A stretch of 33,608 nt of DNA, from the NCBI GenBank assembly GCA_029210465.1, contig JARGDL010000027.1, positions 1 through 33,608 of the forward strand, in the 5' to 3' direction. Position numbers and translations under genes: made by a program. This document shows, piece after piece, positions 30,910 to 33,608 of the stretch. This DNA is from Stygiobacter electus (lineage in GTDB: Bacteria > Bacteroidota > Ignavibacteria > Ignavibacteriales > Melioribacteraceae). The stretch's first letter is position 1; every line of letters begins with the position of its first letter. The notes beneath the pieces are model-generated. The model had not been told where the DNA came from, did not search any database, and saw only the letters and a list, made by a program, of their open reading frames with translations.

Positions 30910-32163
30910 TTATTCGTAAACTTTTTCATCAATTTTATCAGCATCTGTAGCATCGTTTTCTAAATTTCGAATATCTTTTTCAACAAATTCACCGTTTGGA
31001 GCTAGCAATTGTTTGAAATATTCATGCTGAATAACAAGATTCATAATCTCATTAGTTCCAGTCCAGATCATAATCAAACGGGCATCACGTAATAATCTTT
31101 CAATCGGAAAAACATTTGTGTATCCAATTCCACCCATAACCTGCATAGCATTATTAATAACTTCCCAAGCAGTATCGGTAGCATATTTTTTGGATTCTGA
31201 AACCAATCGTCTTTGCAATGAAGCATCAACATTATTATCAATTGCTTGGGCTGTTGCATGTACTAATGCTCTTGCTGCATCTAATTTGGTTAAACTATCT
31301 GCAATCATAAAACTAACAGCTTCAAAAGATCTTATTTTTTGTCCGAAAGCTTTTCTTTTGTTGCTGTACTTTGCAGCTATTTCAAGTGCAGTACGAGCCA
31401 TCCCTAATGCACCGGCAGCGCTAGTCATTCGTTCAGGAACCATCATTTGATTAAATATTTCGAAAGCATTGTTTTCTTCACCAACAAGATTCTCTTTAGG
31501 GATTTTTAAATTTCTAAAAACAATTCTGCCAGTCCCGCCTCCTCTTGTTCCCATTAATCCATAAACATGCTCAACCTCAACGCCCATGGTTCTATCAACA
31601 AGAAAAGCACTCATAGATTGCCTGCCATTAGCATCTACACCAGTTTTGGCATAAATAAAAAAATAATCAGCACCTTCAGCTCCAACAACAAATCTTTTTT
31701 GTCCATTAAGAATATAATAATTACCTTCTTTTTTTGCGGTAGTTGTTGCGCCATAAAAATCTGAACCACCGCGCGGTTCTGTTAAACCTTCCGCGGTTGT
31801 TAATTTCCCTTGAAGTGTTGGTAGAAGATATTTTTCTTTCTGTTGTTTTGTGCCGAATTTATTTATTGCTTCACCAACAATGCTTACTAAAGAATAGAGA
31901 CAGGGCAGCGCAGTACCTAAAACGCCAACTTCTTCTAATGCTACAACTTCTTCCTTCCAGCCTAATCCCCGTCCGCCATATTCTTTTGGGAACCTTAAAC
32001 CCAACAAATTTTTTTTTGCAGCTTTTTCGATAAACTCACGTGGGTATCTAATTTTATCTTCATCAATATCTAACAAAAGTTGGCGTGGTATATCATCTTT
32101 AACAAATGCTCGCATTTCAGATTGAATTTTTAGTTGTGCTTCATTATAAATTTTTGGATGCAT
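30910..32163 (-). CDS. Acyl-CoA dehydrogenase
   Basis: 417 residues, the usual size. The fold's marks are all present: E-Y-G-G-R-G-L near 61, T-E-P-R-G-G-S-D at 128-135, the FAD-site R-K-A-F-G-Q-K-I at 270-277, and Q-V-M-G-G-I-G-Y-T at 341-349. The segment that usually holds the catalytic Glu in medium and short chain enzymes (Y-E-G-T) reads I-W-T-G-T (T368). A Glu at 244 (V-P-E-R-M) matches the position used by long-chain and isovaleryl-CoA dehydrogenases. So it is likely active on long or branched acyl-CoA, transferring electrons to ETF. It lies 33 bases after the cyclopropane synthase gene. Confidence 0.92.
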   Translation of the reverse strand: MHPKIYNEAQLKIQSEMRAFVKDDIPRQLLLDIDEDKIRYPREFIEKAAKKNLLGLRFPKEYGGRGLGWKEEVVALEEVGVLGTALPCLYSLVSIVGEAINKFGTKQQKEKYLLPTLQGKLTTAEGLTEPRGGSDFYGATTTAKKEGNYYILNGQKRFVVGAEGADYFFIYAKTGVDANGRQSMSAFLVDRTMGVEVEHVYGLMGTRGGGTGRIVFRNLKIPKENLVGEENNAFEIFNQMMVPERMTSAAGALGMARTALEIAAKYSNKRKAFGQKIRSFEAVSFMIADSLTKLDAARALVHATAQAIDNNVDASLQRRLVSESKKYATDTAWEVINNAMQVMGGIGYTNVFPIERLLRDARLIMIWTGTNEIMNLVIQHEYFKQLLAPNGEFVEKDIRNLENDATDADKIDEKVYE

Positions 32164-32196
32164 GGCAGTACCCTTTTTTATTTATTAAATAATTTT

Positions 32197-33321
32197 TTAC
32201 CGAATAGATTGATATCCACCTAAAACACCTTTCTTTGATAAAACAATTTGCCAAAGTTGATTTTTATTTCTTGCTCTAAACGCACCGGCACTTGAAAGTA
32301 AAAAGTACTTCCACATTCTATAAAATCTTTCGCTGTATTTATTTTTAAGTTTCTCCCAACTGTTTTGAAAATTATCATACCAAGCCATTAAAGTTTTATC
32401 ATAATCTGCGCCAAAATTATGCAAATCTTCAATGATGAATAAATTTTCAACAGCTTTAGCTAGTTGTGCGATTGAAGGTAACATTCCATTGGGGAAAATA
32501 TATTTATGCGTCCAGGCATCAGTTGCAATAGTTGAACGAACTTCCCCAATTGTATGAAGTAAAAACAATCCATCATCTTTTAGGTTTCTTTCCGCCAACT
32601 GGAAATACTCTCTGTAATTTTTGTATCCGACATGTTCAATCATGCCAACTGAAACGATTCTATCAAACTTCTCATTTACATCTCTATAATCCTGCAATCT
32701 GAATTCGACTGGCAATCCTTTGCACAATTCTTTACCGAGTGCAACTTGTTCTTTTGAAACAGTAACTCCAACAACTTCAACTCCATATTTTTCTGCGGCA
32801 TATTTTCCGAAAGCGCCCCAGCCACAGCCAATATCAAGCACACGCGTTCCTGGTTTGAGATATAGTTTTTTGCAAATCAATTCGAGTTTATTTTCCTGTG
32901 CTACATCTAAAGTTTTTGCATCTCTCCAATATGCACAACTGTAATTCATTCTTTTATCAAGCATATTTTGAAAAAGATCATTCCCCAAATCGTAATGCCT
33001 TTCACCAATTATAAAAGCTCTTTGTCTTGCTTGCATATTGATCAAATAAAAACCTGCAAGCTGCAAAGCTATTTTAAGATTTCGCTTAACTTTATTTTGT
33101 AGATCAGCACGCATGATTCTGAAAATCATCTCATCAAGTTTTTCAACATCCCACCAATTATCCATATAAGATTCACCAAGACCAAGTTCTACTTCTGTAA
33201 CTGCACGTTTGTAGAATCTTTCATCGTGCACTTGAATATCCCATGGATTACTGCCGTTAATTTCAATACCGGCGAGAGATAAAAGCTGTTCTGTAAGAGT
33301 CTTATATTTATTGGTTTTCAT
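32197..33321 (-). CDS. cfa: Cyclopropane-fatty-acyl-phospholipid synthase
   Basis: 374 residues from the ATG at 33321, which has AGGAGG 6 bases upstream; a longer frame from 33363 lacks a site. An N-terminal helical domain (1-105) is followed by the signature H-Y-D-L-G-N-D at 109-115, M-N-Y-S-C-A-Y-W at 125-132 (Cys129 in the place of the Cfa active-site Cys), the SAM-binding V-L-D-I-G-C-G-W-G at 161-169, and later V-S-V-G-M-I-E-H-V-G. It transfers a methylene group from S-adenosylmethionine to double bonds in membrane phospholipid acyl chains. It fits with the other lipid genes here and is slightly shorter than E. coli Cfa (382). Confidence 0.94.
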   Translation of the reverse strand: MKTNKYKTLTEQLLSLAGIEINGSNPWDIQVHDERFYKRAVTEVELGLGESYMDNWWDVEKLDEMIFRIMRADLQNKVKRNLKIALQLAGFYLINMQARQRAFIIGERHYDLGNDLFQNMLDKRMNYSCAYWRDAKTLDVAQENKLELICKKLYLKPGTRVLDIGCGWGAFGKYAAEKYGVEVVGVTVSKEQVALGKELCKGLPVEFRLQDYRDVNEKFDRIVSVGMIEHVGYKNYREYFQLAERNLKDDGLFLLHTIGEVRSTIATDAWTHKYIFPNGMLPSIAQLAKAVENLFIIEDLHNFGADYDKTLMAWYDNFQNSWEKLKNKYSERFYRMWKYFLLSSAGAFRARNKNQLWQIVLSKKGVLGGYQSIR

Positions 33322-33379
33322 CTCAACCTCCTGTGTTAATGGATTTTGAGAAAATTTAATCAAATGGGAATAGATAAAT

Positions 33380-33417
33380 TAATTAACAGGAGATTGAATT
33401 TTTAATCCTGTTAATTA
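33380..33417 (-). terminator. Long hairpin between the FmdE-like gene and cfa
   Basis: TAATTAACAGGA and TCCTGTTAATTA are perfect 12-base arms around a 14-base loop, 36 bases after the FmdE-like stop on the minus strand. It is AT-rich with no long T-run, so it may be a terminator of the upstream gene or an mRNA structure in the cfa leader. Confidence 0.45.
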
Positions 33418-33452
33418 TTACTCCATTATTAAAAATAACTATTTAAAAATAA

Positions 33453-33608
33453 TTATTTACCTGCACAATCAATACAAACTTGCTTGCCATCTTTTATTCT
33501 TCCGTATTCTTCAACGGTCATCTCGCCGCATTCTTCGCAAACGAAACCGTTAAAGCTGTCTTTCTTTAGTACAAGTTTGTAATGAAAGACATCAGAAATG
33601 CTTATTAA
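33453..33608 (-). CDS. C-terminal end of an FmdE-like zinc-finger protein (partial)
   Basis: 51 codons run off the right edge of the window; the 5' part is missing. The visible end has K-L-V-L-K-K-D-S-F, then V-C-E-E-C-G-E-M-T-V-E-E-Y-G-R-I-K-D-G-K and V-C-I-D-C-A-G-K, a C-x-x-C...C-x-x-C zinc finger. The pattern C-x-x-C-G-E with E-x-Y/x-R and C-I-x-C-A-G is that of the C-terminal finger of FmdE (tungsten/molybdenum formylmethanofuran dehydrogenase subunit E) homologues, which in non-methanogens have no fixed role. DksA/TraR-type fingers are an alternative but fit less well. Confidence 0.7.
   Translation of the reverse strand, partial: LISISDVFHYKLVLKKDSFNGFVCEECGEMTVEEYGRIKDGKQVCIDCAGK

Noticed and set aside
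1..33608. tRNA, rRNA, CRISPR, transposase or phage genes
   Set aside because: I looked for cloverleaf-like strings, regular short repeats and recombinase motifs and saw none.

Overview
The window looks like chromosome of an AT-rich bacterium of the Ignavibacteria/Bacteroidota type, probably from a metagenome. The main pointers are a secreted protein ending in a type IX secretion (Por) sorting domain with the N-Y-P-N-P-F-N-P motif, AGGAG-type ribosome binding sites with short spacings, and the mix of gene families. This assignment is inference; there is no rRNA or other phylogenetic marker here. Every convincing gene, about 38 in all, lies on the minus strand, so transcription runs from high to low coordinates. 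I saw no tRNA, rRNA, CRISPR array, transposase or phage gene.

Most of the window (about 1.9 to 28.6 kb) is a metal-handling and envelope-stress island. From the right it holds: a CzcD-type zinc CDF exporter (27685-28587); a small anchored protein with a D-Y-C-E-I-V motif (27335-27643) followed by a complete CzcCBA-type heavy-metal RND efflux operon (27188 down to 21727) ending in a truncated P-II-like gene; a 405-bp repeat carrying the ends of a P-II gene and of mgtC; an ArsR/SmtB-type metal repressor with its own promoter and operator (20804-21218); a second D-Y-C-E-I-V protein and a second CzcCBA operon (20302 down to 14706) followed by a GDCCVxC zinc-ribbon protein and a full-length P-II-like protein of the metal-efflux-linked type; then MgtC and a second CDF exporter. 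The 405-bp repeat (13913-14317 and 21235-21639, one mismatch) flanks the second efflux cassette as direct repeats.

Next to the left (12557 down to 7884) is a run of periplasmic and membrane genes: a TPR protein, a histidine-kinase-like protein that lacks the usual catalytic residues, a CcmE-like OB-fold protein, a third D-Y-C-E-I-V protein, a Spy/CpxP-like protein, an HMA-like protein, an unlisted 33-residue membrane peptide and a DUF302 protein. An unusual Nramp-family transporter follows (6518-7762). Then comes an ECF sigma factor directly coupled to a membrane anti-sigma factor, followed by a Spy/ZraP-like metal-binding protein, a DUF3347 protein, a small Cys-rich protein, two membrane/envelope proteins and a SHOCT protein (6311 down to 1964). 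This resembles in architecture the CnrYXH type of metal-sensing sigma system. A truncated DUF302 relic and the T9SS cargo protein close the left end.

The right end (28.7 to 33.6 kb) is lipid-related: glycerophosphodiester phosphodiesterase, patatin-like phospholipase, rhodanese, acyl-CoA dehydrogenase, cyclopropane fatty acid synthase, and the C-terminal end of an FmdE-like zinc-finger protein running off the window.

The observations most worth a second look are the three-member D-Y-C-E-I-V family tied to metal clusters, a possible -1 frameshift at an A-AAA-AAA heptamer that would restore the conserved C-terminus of one member, the 405-bp direct repeats with chimeric gene ends, a palindromic element read in frame inside a CzcC signal peptide, and the sigma/anti-sigma/Spy module.
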